Assembly: GCF_026410285.1 (NCBI RefSeq) | Contig: NZ_JAPMLP010000003.1 | Span: 1-64,000 of the forward strand | Direction: 5' to 3' | Origin: Sulfitobacter sp. F26169L | GTDB lineage: Bacteria; Pseudomonadota; Alphaproteobacteria; Rhodobacterales; Rhodobacteraceae | Length of the DNA: 64,000 nt | Shown: piece after piece, positions 17,103 through 27,316 of the stretch | How positions within the stretch are numbered: the stretch's first letter is position 1 | How the letters are laid out: every line of letters starts with the position of its first letter | Position numbers and translations under genes: made by a program | The notes under the pieces: model-generated | Database searches by the model: none | What the model saw: only the letters and a program-made list of their open reading frames with translations | What the model was told of the DNA's origin: nothing

Positions 17103-17831
17103 TTGGTACATATTTTTGCAGACATTGATCTGTCCCTGTTATTTGCGAGCATCAACATGGCTGTCGCGCTCACCTTGGGCGCTATCATCGGTTCGGAACG
17201 CCAATTTCGCGGCAGGATGGCCGGATTGCGCACAAATGCTTTGGTCGCGCTTGGGGCGGCGGCATTTGTTACCTTTGCCGCGCTTTTTCCGGATGACATC
17301 AACCCGACACGCGTTGCCGCACAGATTGTCTCTGGCATCGGATTTCTGGGCGCAGGTATTATCTTCCGTGACGGTTTCAACATTCAAGGGATCAATACAG
17401 CAGCAACCTTGTGGTGCGCCGCCGCTGTCGGCATGATTGCCGGCACTGGTCACATCTTGTATGCAGTCGCACTCACTTCCCTGATTGTATTTGCAAATTT
17501 GGGACTGCGCCCGATTGTCCGCAGGTTAAAAGCCGCATCCGCACGATCCTACGATTCCGAACAGTATTTCGATCTGACGTTTGAATGCAGACCAGATGAT
17601 GAAAAAGAATTTCGCGCAATCCTGATGGCAACCCTGACGGAAGAGTCGCTGAAATTGTGCCGTATTGCCAGCCGCAAAGGCAGCGATGCGATTAAAATCG
17701 GCGCGAAGGTAAGCGGTACAGACGATGCTGAAACGCGGGTCGAGCGGGTTATCACAAGGATATCTCGCGACTCTGCTCTGCTCCTGGCGGCGTGGTCAAT
17801 AGCTGAGGATGCTGAAAGCGATTTCGAATAA
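17103..17831 (+). CDS. MgtC/SapB-family membrane protein
   Basis: Protein of 242 residues. The N-terminal half carries the MgtC membrane domain with AVALTLGAIIGSERQFRGR, AGLRTNALVALGAAAF, GIGFLGAGIIFRDG and GINTAATLWCAAAVGM. The C-terminal half is a cytoplasmic ACT-like region. Family members help survival under low magnesium or modulate ATP synthase, but the role here is unknown. The start is taken as TTG at 17103, after AAAAAGG. An internal ATG at 17157 would remove the first conserved helix. An AT-rich stretch around 17065-17085 may hold the promoter. Confidence 0.9.
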   Translation: MVHIFADIDLSLLFASINMAVALTLGAIIGSERQFRGRMAGLRTNALVALGAAAFVTFAALFPDDINPTRVAAQIVSGIGFLGAGIIFRDGFNIQGINTAATLWCAAAVGMIAGTGHILYAVALTSLIVFANLGLRPIVRRLKAASARSYDSEQYFDLTFECRPDDEKEFRAILMATLTEESLKLCRIASRKGSDAIKIGAKVSGTDDAETRVERVITRISRDSALLLAAWSIAEDAESDFE

Positions 17832-17867
17832 GTGTTACGCTAGCTGCGAGCCGGGACGGCGCATCTG

Positions 17868-18326
17868 CTAGGTTTGCGCCTTCTTTTCCCAGCGCCCCGA
17901 CTCCTCGGACCAATATTGCGCACTGACGCCTGCGCCTGTCAGGGCACGCCATTGACCCCGCGCATGGGCCAGCGCGGCGTCGTCGTAGCCGTCAAACAGA
18001 ATGCACACCCGCTCCATTGCCGCGGCATCCTCGGGTGTGATTTCAGCGGAGTGTACGGCCATCAAACATTGCGCGCCGTTTGCATTGGCGCTTGCTGTGC
18101 CGAGCAATACGGGCTGCAAGACATCATGCGCCGTCCCATCCATTCCGTGCGGCAGAAAACTGCCCTCCGGCCCCAGCCACAGGGCCGTGTCCAGCGCCTC
18201 AAGGCCCCCGCGGTCGGTGCCACGCACCGACACACGCCAGCCGGCCGCTAGCGATTTTTCCACCAGCATGCGCAGCGTATCCATCAAGGGCCGCTGCGTC
18301 AGATGATAGAACATCACCGCGCCCAT
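17868..18326 (-). CDS. holC: DNA polymerase III, chi subunit
   Basis: Clamp-loader accessory subunit that contacts single-strand DNA-binding protein. The 152-residue protein has the chi fold blocks MFYHLTQRPLMDTLRMLVEKSLAAGWRV at the start, then LDTALWLGPEGSFLPHG, QPVLL, and VCILFDGYDDAALAHARGQWR. It lies 4 bp downstream of pepA on the same strand, the arrangement common in proteobacteria. Initiation could also be at the fifth codon (MFYHL). Confidence 0.93.
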   Translation of the reverse strand: MGAVMFYHLTQRPLMDTLRMLVEKSLAAGWRVSVRGTDRGGLEALDTALWLGPEGSFLPHGMDGTAHDVLQPVLLGTASANANGAQCLMAVHSAEITPEDAAAMERVCILFDGYDDAALAHARGQWRALTGAGVSAQYWSEESGRWEKKAQT

Positions 18327-18330
18327 GGAT

Positions 18331-19806
18331 TCACTCCGTCTCGTAATTATCTGAAATCAAACGGTTAAGAGATGCGACACCCCAGCCTGTTGCGCCTACA
18401 GGTGCCAAAGCGGTCTCGGATTTGACAGATGCCACACCGGCAATATCAAGGTGAATCCAAGGGCAGTCCTCTTTCACAAACCGCTGCAGGAATTGCGCCG
18501 CCGTGATAGAGCCAGCGGGCCGCCCGCCTACGTTTTTCATATCTGCGATGCGGCTTTTCAACTGGTCATCATAGGCTTGACCCATGGGCATTCGCCATGC
18601 CCCTTCGCCCTCGGCCTCGGCCGCTTTCAGGAAATCGTTGCAAAACGAGGTGTTGTTGGAAAAGACTCCGGCGTTTTCATGTCCCAAGCCGATGATGATC
18701 GCCCCTGTCAGCGTGGCCAGATCAATCATCGCCGCAGGTTTGTAGTGTTCCTGCGCGTACCACATGACATCACACAGCACCAAACGCCCTTCCGCGTCTG
18801 TATTGATGTTCTCGACCGTGTCACCCTTCATGGTTTTCACCACATCACCGGGGCGGGACGCTTTGCCAGATGGCATGTTTTCGACAATGCCGACAATGCC
18901 CACAACATTGGCCTTGGCACCGCGCAACGCCAGCGTGCGCATTACGCCCGCCACAACGGCAGAGCCGCCCATGTCCATTGTCATGTCTTCCATTCCGGCG
19001 GCTGGTTTCAGGGAGATCCCGCCGGTATCAAACACCACACCCTTGCCAACCAGCGCCAGCGGGGCCGCGTCCTTCTCGCCACCGTCCCAGCGCATCGCCA
19101 CGACATAAGACGGGCTGTCAGACCCCTGCCCGACGGATAAAAGCGTTCTCATTCCAAGCTTTACCAACGCCTTTTCATCCAACACCTCAACTTTCAAACC
19201 AAGGCTTTCCATCTCTTTCAGCCGCTCGGCATAGTTGGTGGTGGTCAGCACATTGGACGGTTCATTTGTCAGATCGCGGGTCATGTGCGCGCCTTCGGCA
19301 ACGGCAAGCAACGGCGCGCAGGCGGCTTCCAGTTCCTCGGGCTTGCCTTGCATTACCTGCACCGCACCTGTGCGGGTACTGTCGGCGCTTTTATGAGGCT
19401 CAAACGCGTAATCCCGCATTGCCAGGCCGAACACGACCTCTGACGCGTGACGCAAGGGCGCGCACAGAAGCAGCATATCAGCCTTGCCGGCGCGTGTTTT
19501 TGCCAGTGCCGCCCCCGCTTTTCGTGCGATCATACCCTTGGCGTTACGCTCAAGCCGGACGACATCCACAGCTTCCGCTGCCATTCCCGCAGGATAGCCG
19601 ATGCTTGCAATCTCGCCGTCTTTCATCTTGCCCCACCGGTCGCTTTCGATCAGCCGTGCGACCGATCCTTTGGTCAGGCGGTTCACACGCCGCGCACCGG
19701 GATCAAGCTTGCCCGCAGCATCGACAAACACGGCAACACGGCCCGTTTGCGTGGCGATAGCGTCCAGATCGGTGGCTGCAAATGTGATCGGGGTGAGTGT
19801 GCTCAT
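18331..19806 (-). CDS. pepA: Leucyl aminopeptidase (M17)
   Basis: Two-zinc cytosolic exopeptidase of 491 residues that removes N-terminal amino acids. In some bacteria it also binds DNA. The M17 catalytic domain is complete: VGKGVVFDTGGISLKP with lysine and aspartate ligands, and NTDAEGRLVL with the aspartate, glutamate and catalytic arginine. The start at 19806 (MSTLTPITF) is chosen over a longer frame to 19911 because the extra N-terminus would run into the lptF upstream region and lacks family similarity. Divergent from lptF with 140 bp between starts. Together with holC it forms a two-gene unit. Confidence 0.96.
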   Translation of the reverse strand: MSTLTPITFAATDLDAIATQTGRVAVFVDAAGKLDPGARRVNRLTKGSVARLIESDRWGKMKDGEIASIGYPAGMAAEAVDVVRLERNAKGMIARKAGAALAKTRAGKADMLLLCAPLRHASEVVFGLAMRDYAFEPHKSADSTRTGAVQVMQGKPEELEAACAPLLAVAEGAHMTRDLTNEPSNVLTTTNYAERLKEMESLGLKVEVLDEKALVKLGMRTLLSVGQGSDSPSYVVAMRWDGGEKDAAPLALVGKGVVFDTGGISLKPAAGMEDMTMDMGGSAVVAGVMRTLALRGAKANVVGIVGIVENMPSGKASRPGDVVKTMKGDTVENINTDAEGRLVLCDVMWYAQEHYKPAAMIDLATLTGAIIIGLGHENAGVFSNNTSFCNDFLKAAEAEGEGAWRMPMGQAYDDQLKSRIADMKNVGGRPAGSITAAQFLQRFVKEDCPWIHLDIAGVASVKSETALAPVGATGWGVASLNRLISDNYETE

Positions 19807-19946
19807 GTCATGTGCCTTTTTGTCAGATATTGCCCAAGACCTAACGCGCCCCGGCCCCCATGACCAGATATGAGTTTTATGCCCCGCCGCTTTGGGGTAA
19901 TGTAACGCCAATCGCCGTCAGAGCACGCACAACAGGAGGGAATCGG

Positions 19947-21077
19947 GTGGCCAAGTTTGACCGCTATATGCTGTCACAGCTGCTGGTTCTTTTCGGGTTT
20001 TTTGCGCTGGTTCTTGTCGCAATTTTCTGGATCAACCGCGCTGTGGTTTTGTTTGACCGCCTAATCGGCGACGGTCAGACCGCCCTTGTTTTTCTGGAAT
20101 TTACAGCACTCGGTCTGCCGAAACTGATCGCTACTGTTTTGCCGATCGCCACATTTGCTGCCGCTGTTTACGTGACCAACCGCATGACATCGGATAGCGA
20201 ACTGACTGTGTTGCAGGCCACAGGCACAGGACCATGGCGCATGGCGCGCCCTGTGCTGGTGTTCGGACTGTGCGTTGCGCTTGGCATGTCGATGCTCAGC
20301 AATTTTCTGGTCCCCATGGCGCAGGCCCAATTAAAAGAGCGTGAGCAGGAAATTGCGCAGAACGTCACCGCACGTCTGCTGACCGAAGGGACGTTTCTGC
20401 ATCCGTCAAAACAGGTCACCTTCTATACCCGCCAGATCGATGCGGATGGCGTCCTGCGCGATGTGTTTCTATCCGATCGGCGCAATCCGGACCAAGGCAT
20501 AATATACACAGCCGCCGAAGCCTATATGGTGCGCAATGGCGATGCTACCACGTTGATCATGGTGGACGGTCTTGCCCAAAGGCTTGAGCGGGACGGCCTG
20601 CGTCTGGCGACTGCGAAATTTGCGGATTTTTCGTTTGATATTTCGTCGCTTGTGCGCAGTGAAAAGTCCGAAACGATCAATCTGGGCAACACGACAACGC
20701 CGCAATTGCTGGCAGACTATAACACCATCGCAGAACGCTCGGGCAAATCCGCAGGCGCTGTCGCAGAGGAGATCCACACCCGTTTCGCACAGCCCCTGTT
20801 CTGTATTGTTGCAGCCCTGATCGGATTCACCACTTTGCTGATCGGTGGGTTTTCACGATTTGGTGTTTGGCGCGAAATTGTGATCGCCTTTGGTTTATTA
20901 ATTGTGCTGGACGGATTGCGCGGCTCGCTGACATCCGAAGTGACAGCAAATGCCAATCTTTGGCCTGTGCTTTACCTTCCGTCGCTGGTTGGCGCGTCCC
21001 TTGCGGCACTGATGCTGACGCATGCTGCCCACCCAAGCTGGCGCGCCAGGCTGAAGCGGCGCGGGGCAACCGCATGA
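19947..21077 (+). CDS. lptF: LPS export ABC transporter permease LptF
   Basis: Inner-membrane subunit of the LptB2FG transporter that extracts lipopolysaccharide for transport to the cell surface. The 376-residue protein has three N-terminal membrane segments, a periplasmic beta-jellyroll (about 130-260) and three C-terminal segments. The N-terminus FDRYMLSQLLVLFGFFALVL is family-typical. The start is GTG at 19947, set by a strong AGGAGG 6-7 bp upstream. It opens the operon lptF-lptG-lptD-surA-pdxA-rsmA, all coupled by short overlaps. LptG follows with a 4-bp overlap. Confidence 0.95.
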   Translation: MAKFDRYMLSQLLVLFGFFALVLVAIFWINRAVVLFDRLIGDGQTALVFLEFTALGLPKLIATVLPIATFAAAVYVTNRMTSDSELTVLQATGTGPWRMARPVLVFGLCVALGMSMLSNFLVPMAQAQLKEREQEIAQNVTARLLTEGTFLHPSKQVTFYTRQIDADGVLRDVFLSDRRNPDQGIIYTAAEAYMVRNGDATTLIMVDGLAQRLERDGLRLATAKFADFSFDISSLVRSEKSETINLGNTTTPQLLADYNTIAERSGKSAGAVAEEIHTRFAQPLFCIVAALIGFTTLLIGGFSRFGVWREIVIAFGLLIVLDGLRGSLTSEVTANANLWPVLYLPSLVGASLAALMLTHAAHPSWRARLKRRGATA

Positions 21078-22171
21078 TCCTGCATCTGTACTTCGCGCGC
21101 CGTTTCGCGATGAGCTTTTTGCTGATCACAGCAATTTTGTTCGTTCTAATTGTTCTGACCGGACTGCTGGAAGAAACGCGCCGAGACTACATCGATGCCG
21201 TTACATTCGCGGATCTGGTTAAGCTGACGCTGCTGGACGCGCCGCAAAAGATCAATCTGATCCTACCGTTGAACATGGTTCTGGCAACGGTTGTTCTGTT
21301 TCTTGGTATGGCGCGCTCGTCGGAAATGGTAATCACGCGCGCCTCCGGTCGCTCTGCGCTGAAAACGCTGACATCGCCGCTGGTGGTCGCTTTTTTGATC
21401 GGGCTGATGGTTGTCGCCATGTTTAACCCGATTGTTGCGGCCACATCCAAACGCTACGAACAGGTTTCCCAAGGCTATCGCAGCGTTGGTGCATCGACGC
21501 TTTCGATCTCCGAAGAAGGGCTGTGGTTGCGTCAGGGCACCGCAGAAGGCCAGACCGTGATCCGTGCGTGGCGGTCCAACGATGACGGGTCGGTATTGTA
21601 TGATGTTACGTTCATTTCCTACACACAGGACGGCGACCCCTTCCGGCGGATCGAAGCACAAAGCGCCGCGTTGGGGCCGAAGGGATGGCGGCTGCAAAAT
21701 GCCAAATCATGGCCGTTGCAAACAGGTGTCAACGCCGAGGGCAACGCGCAAATCCATGACACGTTGACCATTCCGTCAACTCTCACCCTTGCCCGTATCC
21801 GAGACAGTTTCGGCAAGGCCGGAGCGATATCGATCTACGATCTGCCCGCGTTTATCCAGCAGCTTGAGTTTTCCGGCTTTTCACCACGCCGTCACAAGGT
21901 CTGGCTGCAGACGGAACTGGCGCGCCCCCTGTTCCTGATTGCAATGGTTCTGGTTGCGAGCGCCTTCACCATGCGCCATACCAGATCGGGAGGGACAGGC
22001 ATTGCCGTTCTAAGTGCTGTTTTGTTGGGGTTTGGTTTGTATTTCATCCGTAGTTTTGCCCAAATTCTTGGTGAAAACGGGCAGATTCCCGTGCTTCTTG
22101 CCGCTTGGGCACCGCCGCTGGCCGCGATTATGCTCGCCCTTGGGCTGCTACTCCACCGCGAGGATGGCTGA
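21074..22171 (+). CDS. lptG: LPS export ABC transporter permease LptG
   Basis: Partner permease of LptF in the LPS extractor, 365 residues. It shows the same architecture: membrane helices at the N-terminus (MILHLYFARRFAMSFLLITA), a periplasmic jellyroll around 130-260, and C-terminal helices including RPLFLIAMVLVASAFTMRH. The ATG overlaps the lptF stop by 4 bp (ATGA), and its own TGA shares one base with the lptD start. The ATPase partner LptB is not in this window. Confidence 0.95.
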   Translation: MILHLYFARRFAMSFLLITAILFVLIVLTGLLEETRRDYIDAVTFADLVKLTLLDAPQKINLILPLNMVLATVVLFLGMARSSEMVITRASGRSALKTLTSPLVVAFLIGLMVVAMFNPIVAATSKRYEQVSQGYRSVGASTLSISEEGLWLRQGTAEGQTVIRAWRSNDDGSVLYDVTFISYTQDGDPFRRIEAQSAALGPKGWRLQNAKSWPLQTGVNAEGNAQIHDTLTIPSTLTLARIRDSFGKAGAISIYDLPAFIQQLEFSGFSPRRHKVWLQTELARPLFLIAMVLVASAFTMRHTRSGGTGIAVLSAVLLGFGLYFIRSFAQILGENGQIPVLLAAWAPPLAAIMLALGLLLHREDG

Positions 22172-24312
22172 TGCTGCGGCTGATGATCCTTCTCTGCGTA
22201 ATACTGCTGCCCCTGCGCGCCGTCGCCCAGGACCAGAAAGCCGCCCTGCTGGTGGCCGACCAGCTATACATCACACGGGATCGTGAACTGGTCGCCTCCG
22301 GCAACGTCGAAGCCTTCCAGAATGGCATCCGCCTGCAAGCCAGCGCAATCCGCTATAATCAGGACAGCGGCGCGCTCTCTATCGAAGGGCCGATCACCCT
22401 GAGCGAGGGGGAAGATACCGTCATTCTGGCCAACGCCGCCGAACTGGATGCAGAGCTGCGCAATGGAATCCTGAAAGGCGCGCGGATGGTCCTGAACCAG
22501 CAGCTTCAATTGGCTGCCGTGCAGATCGACCGCGTCGACGGGCGCTATAATCAGTTGTATAAAACCGCTGTTACCTCCTGCCGCGTCTGCGATGACGGTC
22601 GTGCGCCGCTGTGGCAAATTCGGGCCAAGCGTGTGATCCACGACGAGGTCGAACAGCAGCTATACTTTGACGAGGCGCAATTTCGCATTGGCCGAGTTCC
22701 CGTGTTCTGGCTGCCACGTCTGCGCCTGCCCGGCCCCTCTGTCGAGCGCGCCAGCGGTTTTTTGGTCCCTTCCATCCGGTCAACATCCAGCCTTGGTGTG
22801 GGATTGAAAATTCCCTATTTCATCAAGCTGAGCGATAAACGTGATCTGACACTCACGCCGTATCTGTCCAGCTCGACCAGCACGCTGGAGCTGCGCTACC
22901 GTCATGCGTACCGCAATGGGCGCATCCAGTTTGACGCGGCTGTTACACGCGATGATTTGCGCCCTGACGAAACACGCGGCTACCTGTTCGGCAGCGGTCT
23001 TTTTGCACTGCCGCGCGATTTTGTCCTCGCGTTTTCAATCGAAACCGTCAGCGATGACGGCTACCTGGAAAACTACGGCTATTCCAGCGCCGACCGGCTG
23101 CGATCTGAGCTGACAGTCAGCCGTACGCGCCGTGATGAATACATCCGCGCAAGTTTTTACAACTTCAAATCCCTGCGCGACGACGAGGTAAACGAAACGC
23201 TACCTACCCTTGTGCTGGATGGCGAATATGATCGCCGCTTTTTCCCGCAGGCTTTGGGTGGTGAAGTGCGCGCACGTCTGGTGGCCCACAGCCACAGCCG
23301 GATTTCGGATTTACCCGTGGACAGCACCGATCCCGACACCATCGTCGATGGCCGCGATGTGGCACGCCTGAACGCACAGATCGACTGGCTGCGCAGCTAT
23401 ACGCTGCGCGGTGGCCTGCGCACCGATACCCGCATCGGCGTTACGCTGAATACCTTCAACATCCAGCAAGACGACACCACCCCCATTGATCCGACCGAAG
23501 TAACACCCCACGCGGCAATCACACTGCGCTATCCATTGGCCAAGACCACCCGTACGGGCATCAGCCATATTCTGGAACCTGTGGTACAACTGAGCTGGAC
23601 AGGCGGTACACGTCTCGAAATCCCCAATGAGGAGAGTACACAGGTCGAATTCGATCAGGGGAACCTGCTCAGCCTGTCGCGGTTTCCGCGCGCAGACCGG
23701 CGCGAACGTGGTGCAATGGCGGCAATCGGGGTCGGGTGGTCCCGCTTCAACCCGCAGGGATGGGACGCGCATATAAGCGTAGGACAAGTATTTCGCGAAG
23801 ATCGCGACACGTCCTTTTCCACCACTTCGGGCCTGAACACGCTTTCGTCGGACTTTTTGCTGGCAGGTCAGATCATCGCCCATGACAACGTGTATCTGAC
23901 AGGCCGCAGCCTGTTTGAAAACGACCTGACCCTTTCAAAAGCAGAATTACGGGGCGATTTCGCCTTCCGCCGCGGCCGCGTCGGCGGCTCTTACGTCTGG
24001 CTACAGGAAGACGCGATGGAAAACCGTGACCGCGAGGTATCCGAGTTTACGATGGACGGGAGCTACAAGATCAACCAGTTCTGGACCGCTTCGGCCAACT
24101 GGCGCTACGATGTATCTTCCGACCGTGCCGCAACAGCGGGTCTCGGCTTGCGCTACGAAAACGAGTGTGTGACCCTCGATCTTAAGGTCAAGCGCCGCTA
24201 TACAACCTCAACAAGTATTGAGCCCTCGACCGATTTCGGATTTAACGTCGGTCTGCGGGGCTTTGCCGCTGATACAGGAACAGAAAGATACGTCCGCTCA
24301 TGTTCAAAATAA
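22171..24312 (+). CDS. lptD: LPS-assembly protein LptD
   Basis: Outer-membrane beta-barrel that inserts LPS into the outer leaflet, 713 residues. A signal peptide (MLRLMILLCVILLPLRAVAQ) is followed by an OstA-type jellyroll (about 25-140, ADQLYITRDRELVASGNVEA) and then the LptD barrel. Cysteines occur as SCRVC after the N-terminal domain and again near the C-terminus (NECVTLDL and the final SCSK), consistent with the inter-domain disulfides of the family. The start at 22171 is chosen for the signal peptide and TGATG overlap with lptG. The 13-bp overlap with the surA-like gene keeps translation linked to its own periplasmic chaperone. Confidence 0.95.
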   Translation: MLRLMILLCVILLPLRAVAQDQKAALLVADQLYITRDRELVASGNVEAFQNGIRLQASAIRYNQDSGALSIEGPITLSEGEDTVILANAAELDAELRNGILKGARMVLNQQLQLAAVQIDRVDGRYNQLYKTAVTSCRVCDDGRAPLWQIRAKRVIHDEVEQQLYFDEAQFRIGRVPVFWLPRLRLPGPSVERASGFLVPSIRSTSSLGVGLKIPYFIKLSDKRDLTLTPYLSSSTSTLELRYRHAYRNGRIQFDAAVTRDDLRPDETRGYLFGSGLFALPRDFVLAFSIETVSDDGYLENYGYSSADRLRSELTVSRTRRDEYIRASFYNFKSLRDDEVNETLPTLVLDGEYDRRFFPQALGGEVRARLVAHSHSRISDLPVDSTDPDTIVDGRDVARLNAQIDWLRSYTLRGGLRTDTRIGVTLNTFNIQQDDTTPIDPTEVTPHAAITLRYPLAKTTRTGISHILEPVVQLSWTGGTRLEIPNEESTQVEFDQGNLLSLSRFPRADRRERGAMAAIGVGWSRFNPQGWDAHISVGQVFREDRDTSFSTTSGLNTLSSDFLLAGQIIAHDNVYLTGRSLFENDLTLSKAELRGDFAFRRGRVGGSYVWLQEDAMENRDREVSEFTMDGSYKINQFWTASANWRYDVSSDRAATAGLGLRYENECVTLDLKVKRRYTTSTSIEPSTDFGFNVGLRGFAADTGTERYVRSCSK

Positions 24313-25517
24313 AACCTGCCCTTGCCGCTCTCGGTCTGATTGCTGCTCTTGCCGGCCCTGTCACTGCGCAAAACCTGTTCGCCCCCGTGGCCACAGTGAA
24401 CGATAGCGTTGTAACCGAATTCGAAGTGCAGCAGCGGGTGCGTTTTTTGCAAATTCTCAATGCGCGCGGTGCTACCCGCAAGGCCGCCATTGAAAGCCTG
24501 ATTAACGAACGCTTGCGCGGCGAAGCGATCCGCGATGCAGGGCTGGTCCTGTCCGATGAAGGCATCAACGCAGCACTCGAAGAATTCGCAGGACGTGCGA
24601 ACCTCAGCCGCGCCGAATTCACTTCGGCACTGGCGCGTGCTGGTGTCGAAGCCGAGACATATCGTGATTTTGTTCTCAACGGTATCGCATGGCGTGACCT
24701 GATCCGCGCGCGCTACGGTTCACGCGTAACAATCTCAGAGGCCGAGATTGACCGCGCCCTGTCCAGCCAGAGCGGCGGCGGATCAAACATTCGCGTGTTG
24801 GTGTCCGAAATCATCATTCCCGCCCCGCCGCCACAAGCAGCCCGTGTTGCCGCACTGGCCGAAGAAATCGCCGAAAGCACCTCAACCGCCCAGTTTTCGG
24901 ACTATGCGCGCGAGTATTCTGCAACCGCCACCCGCGGCGCAGGAGGGCGGCTGCCGTGGCAATCGCTCAGCAATCTGCCCCCGGCGCTGCAACCGCTGAT
25001 CCTGTCTCTGGCGCCGGGTGAAGTGACACAGCCCCTCAACATCCCCAATGCCGTCGCGCTGTTCCAGTTGCGCGACATTGAGGAAACCGGAAAGCCGGAA
25101 AAGACATATTCGGCAATCGAATACGCCGCCTACTATATGGCAGGGGGACGTTCTGCAGAGACATTGCAGCAGGCCGCCAACCTGAAGGCGCAGGTTGACG
25201 TGTGCGACGATCTTTATGCCTTTGCAAAAGGCCAACCCGAAAGCGTGCTGGACCGCGAAACGCGCACTCCCGCAGAAGTGCCAAGGGATTTTGCAATGGA
25301 ACTCAGTAAAATGGACGAAGGCGAAGTCTCGACCGCGCTGACACGCTCTGACGGTCAGGCGCTTGTGTTTCTGATGTTGTGTGGCCGCACCGCTGCGCAG
25401 AACGCAGAAGTCAGCCGCGAGGAAGTCGCCGCATCGATCCGCCAGCGACGCCTGTCCGGCTTTGCCGACAGCCTGCTGTCACAGTTGCGCGCCGAAGCCC
25501 GCATTAACATAAAATGA
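24300..25517 (+). CDS. surA: SurA-type periplasmic peptidyl-prolyl isomerase/chaperone
   Basis: Periplasmic chaperone for outer-membrane proteins, 405 residues. It has a signal peptide (cleaved near PVTAQ, residue 22-23), a SurA N-terminal domain (APVATVNDSVVTEFEVQQR through about residue 150) and a parvulin-type rotamase region about 165-260 (SEIIIPAPPP and GGRLPWQSLSNLPPAL). The C-terminal part may be a second degenerate domain. Position directly after lptD, overlapping by 13 bp, mirrors the lptD-surA-pdxA-rsmA order of E. coli and supports the symbol. Confidence 0.92.
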   Translation: MFKIKPALAALGLIAALAGPVTAQNLFAPVATVNDSVVTEFEVQQRVRFLQILNARGATRKAAIESLINERLRGEAIRDAGLVLSDEGINAALEEFAGRANLSRAEFTSALARAGVEAETYRDFVLNGIAWRDLIRARYGSRVTISEAEIDRALSSQSGGGSNIRVLVSEIIIPAPPPQAARVAALAEEIAESTSTAQFSDYAREYSATATRGAGGRLPWQSLSNLPPALQPLILSLAPGEVTQPLNIPNAVALFQLRDIEETGKPEKTYSAIEYAAYYMAGGRSAETLQQAANLKAQVDVCDDLYAFAKGQPESVLDRETRTPAEVPRDFAMELSKMDEGEVSTALTRSDGQALVFLMLCGRTAAQNAEVSREEVAASIRQRRLSGFADSLLSQLRAEARINIK

Positions 25518-26473
25518 AACCCGTTGTACTGACCTGCGGCGAACCTGCAGGCATAGGGCCCGAAATCGCTGCCCGTGCTTGGGCGGCACTTGCGGATCGC
25601 GTGCCTATGGTGTGGATCGGTGATCCGCGCCACCTGCCCAACGGAACGCCCGTAGTGGTTGTTGAAAATCTGGCCGACGCTTGTGCCATCGGCGCGCGCG
25701 CTCTACCTGTCCTTCACCACCCGTTTGACGGATCAGCTACCGCAGGTATCCCCGATCCGGCGAATGCTTCCGGCGTGATTGAGGTGATTGCGCGCGCTGT
25801 CGCATTGGTGCAATCCGGCGAAGCATCGGCCATCTGTACCGCCCCAATTCACAAAAAGGCGCTGAAAGACGGTGCCGACTTCGCCTACCCCGGACATACG
25901 GAATACCTCGCGGCATTGGCAGGGCAAACCGATGTGGTCATGATGCTGGCCTCGGAACAATTGCGCGTGGTGCCCACCACAATCCACATTCCGCTGGGTG
26001 ATGTCCCCGCCGCCCTCACCCCCGCACTGCTACGCCGCACCATCGAAATCACCCGAAACAGCCTTCAACAGCAATTCAAGATTACAAATCCGCGTATCGC
26101 CGTCTGCGGCCTTAATCCGCATGCAGGCGAGGGTGGCGCAATGGGGAGCGAGGAGTGCGACTGGATCAACACCCTTGTCAGCGACATGATTGCAGAGGGC
26201 TATGATCTGCGCGGCCCGCTTCCTGCGGATACAATGTTTCACCCTGCGGCTCGGGCTGGCTACGACGTTGCAATTGCAATGTACCACGATCAGGCACTGA
26301 TCCCCATCAAAACGCTGGACTTCGACAGGGGTGTAAACATCACCCTTGGCCTGCCCTTCATCCGCACCTCACCGGACCACGGCACCGCTTTCGACATCGC
26401 GGGCAAAGACCTTGCCAATCCCTCCAGCATGATCGAAGCCATCCGCATGGCCCACCACATGGCAACCGCATGA
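25514..26473 (+). CDS. pdxA: 4-hydroxythreonine-4-phosphate dehydrogenase
   Basis: NAD-dependent dehydrogenase of the DXP-dependent pyridoxal phosphate pathway, 319 residues. Motifs visible: [17 protein letters not shown] at the N-terminus, [17 protein letters not shown] with a metal-binding histidine, [13 protein letters not shown] and [14 protein letters not shown], with further metal histidines. It overlaps surA and rsmA by 4 bp each, so all are one transcript. Confidence 0.96.
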   Translation: MKPVVLTCGEPAGIGPEIAARAWAALADRVPMVWIGDPRHLPNGTPVVVVENLADACAIGARALPVLHHPFDGSATAGIPDPANASGVIEVIARAVALVQSGEASAICTAPIHKKALKDGADFAYPGHTEYLAALAGQTDVVMMLASEQLRVVPTTIHIPLGDVPAALTPALLRRTIEITRNSLQQQFKITNPRIAVCGLNPHAGEGGAMGSEECDWINTLVSDMIAEGYDLRGPLPADTMFHPAARAGYDVAIAMYHDQALIPIKTLDFDRGVNITLGLPFIRTSPDHGTAFDIAGKDLANPSSMIEAIRMAHHMATA

Positions 26474-27312
26474 GCAGCATAGACACTCTTCCGCCTCTGC
26501 GTCAGGTCATCAACGATTACGATCTGCAAGCACGCAAATCACTAGGTCAGAACTTCCTGCTTGATCTTAACCTCACAGCAAAAATTGCACGGCAGGCGGG
26601 CGATCTACGCCAATGCGATGTCCTCGAGATCGGCCCGGGTCCCGGTGGTCTGACCCGTGGTCTGCTGGCCGAAGGCGCGCGCCGCGTACTGGCCATCGAA
26701 AAAGACAGCCGCTGCATCCCCGCCCTCAATCAGATCGCCGCCGCCTATGACGGTCGCCTGCAGATCATCGAGGGCGACGCGCTGGAGGTTGATCCCCTCG
26801 CGCATCTGACCCCCCCCATCCGTGTCGCGGCCAACCTGCCCTATAACATTGGTACAGAACTCCTGGTCCGCTGGCTCACGCCACAAGACTGGCCGCCATT
26901 CTGGCAGAGCCTCACATTGATGTTCCAACGTGAAGTGGCCGAGCGCATCGTCGCTCAGCCGGGCTCCAAAGCATATGGTCGCCTCGCCATTCTGGCGCAG
27001 TGGCGCGCGGATGCAAAAATTGTCCTTAACCTGCCACCAGAGGCATTTACCCCGCCGCCAAAAGTATCCAGCGCGGTGGTCCACCTCACAGCCCTGCCCG
27101 CGCCGCGATTTCCGGCAGATGCCGCAATCCTGTCTCGCATAGTTGCCGCCGCATTTAATCAACGTCGCAAAATGCTACGCGCCGCGCTGAAAGGAACAGC
27201 ACCCGATATAGAAGATCGTTTGACCGCAGCAGGTATCAAACCAACAGATCGCGCAGAGCAGATCCCGCTCGAAGGTTTCTGCGCCCTCGCCCGCGAGATT
27301 GCAAAACCGTAG
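26470..27312 (+). CDS. rsmA: 16S rRNA dimethyladenosine transferase
   Basis: Dimethylates two adjacent adenines in the 3'-terminal hairpin of 16S rRNA (also known as KsgA), 280 residues. SAM-binding [14 protein letters not shown] and catalytic motif [13 protein letters not shown] are present, with the C-terminal helical domain around 210-280. It is the last gene of the lpt operon. A copy of a dispersed repeat begins 5 bp after its stop. Confidence 0.96.
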   Translation: MSSIDTLPPLRQVINDYDLQARKSLGQNFLLDLNLTAKIARQAGDLRQCDVLEIGPGPGGLTRGLLAEGARRVLAIEKDSRCIPALNQIAAAYDGRLQIIEGDALEVDPLAHLTPPIRVAANLPYNIGTELLVRWLTPQDWPPFWQSLTLMFQREVAERIVAQPGSKAYGRLAILAQWRADAKIVLNLPPEAFTPPPKVSSAVVHLTALPAPRFPADAAILSRIVAAAFNQRRKMLRAALKGTAPDIEDRLTAAGIKPTDRAEQIPLEGFCALAREIAKP

Positions 27313-27316
27313 TCCG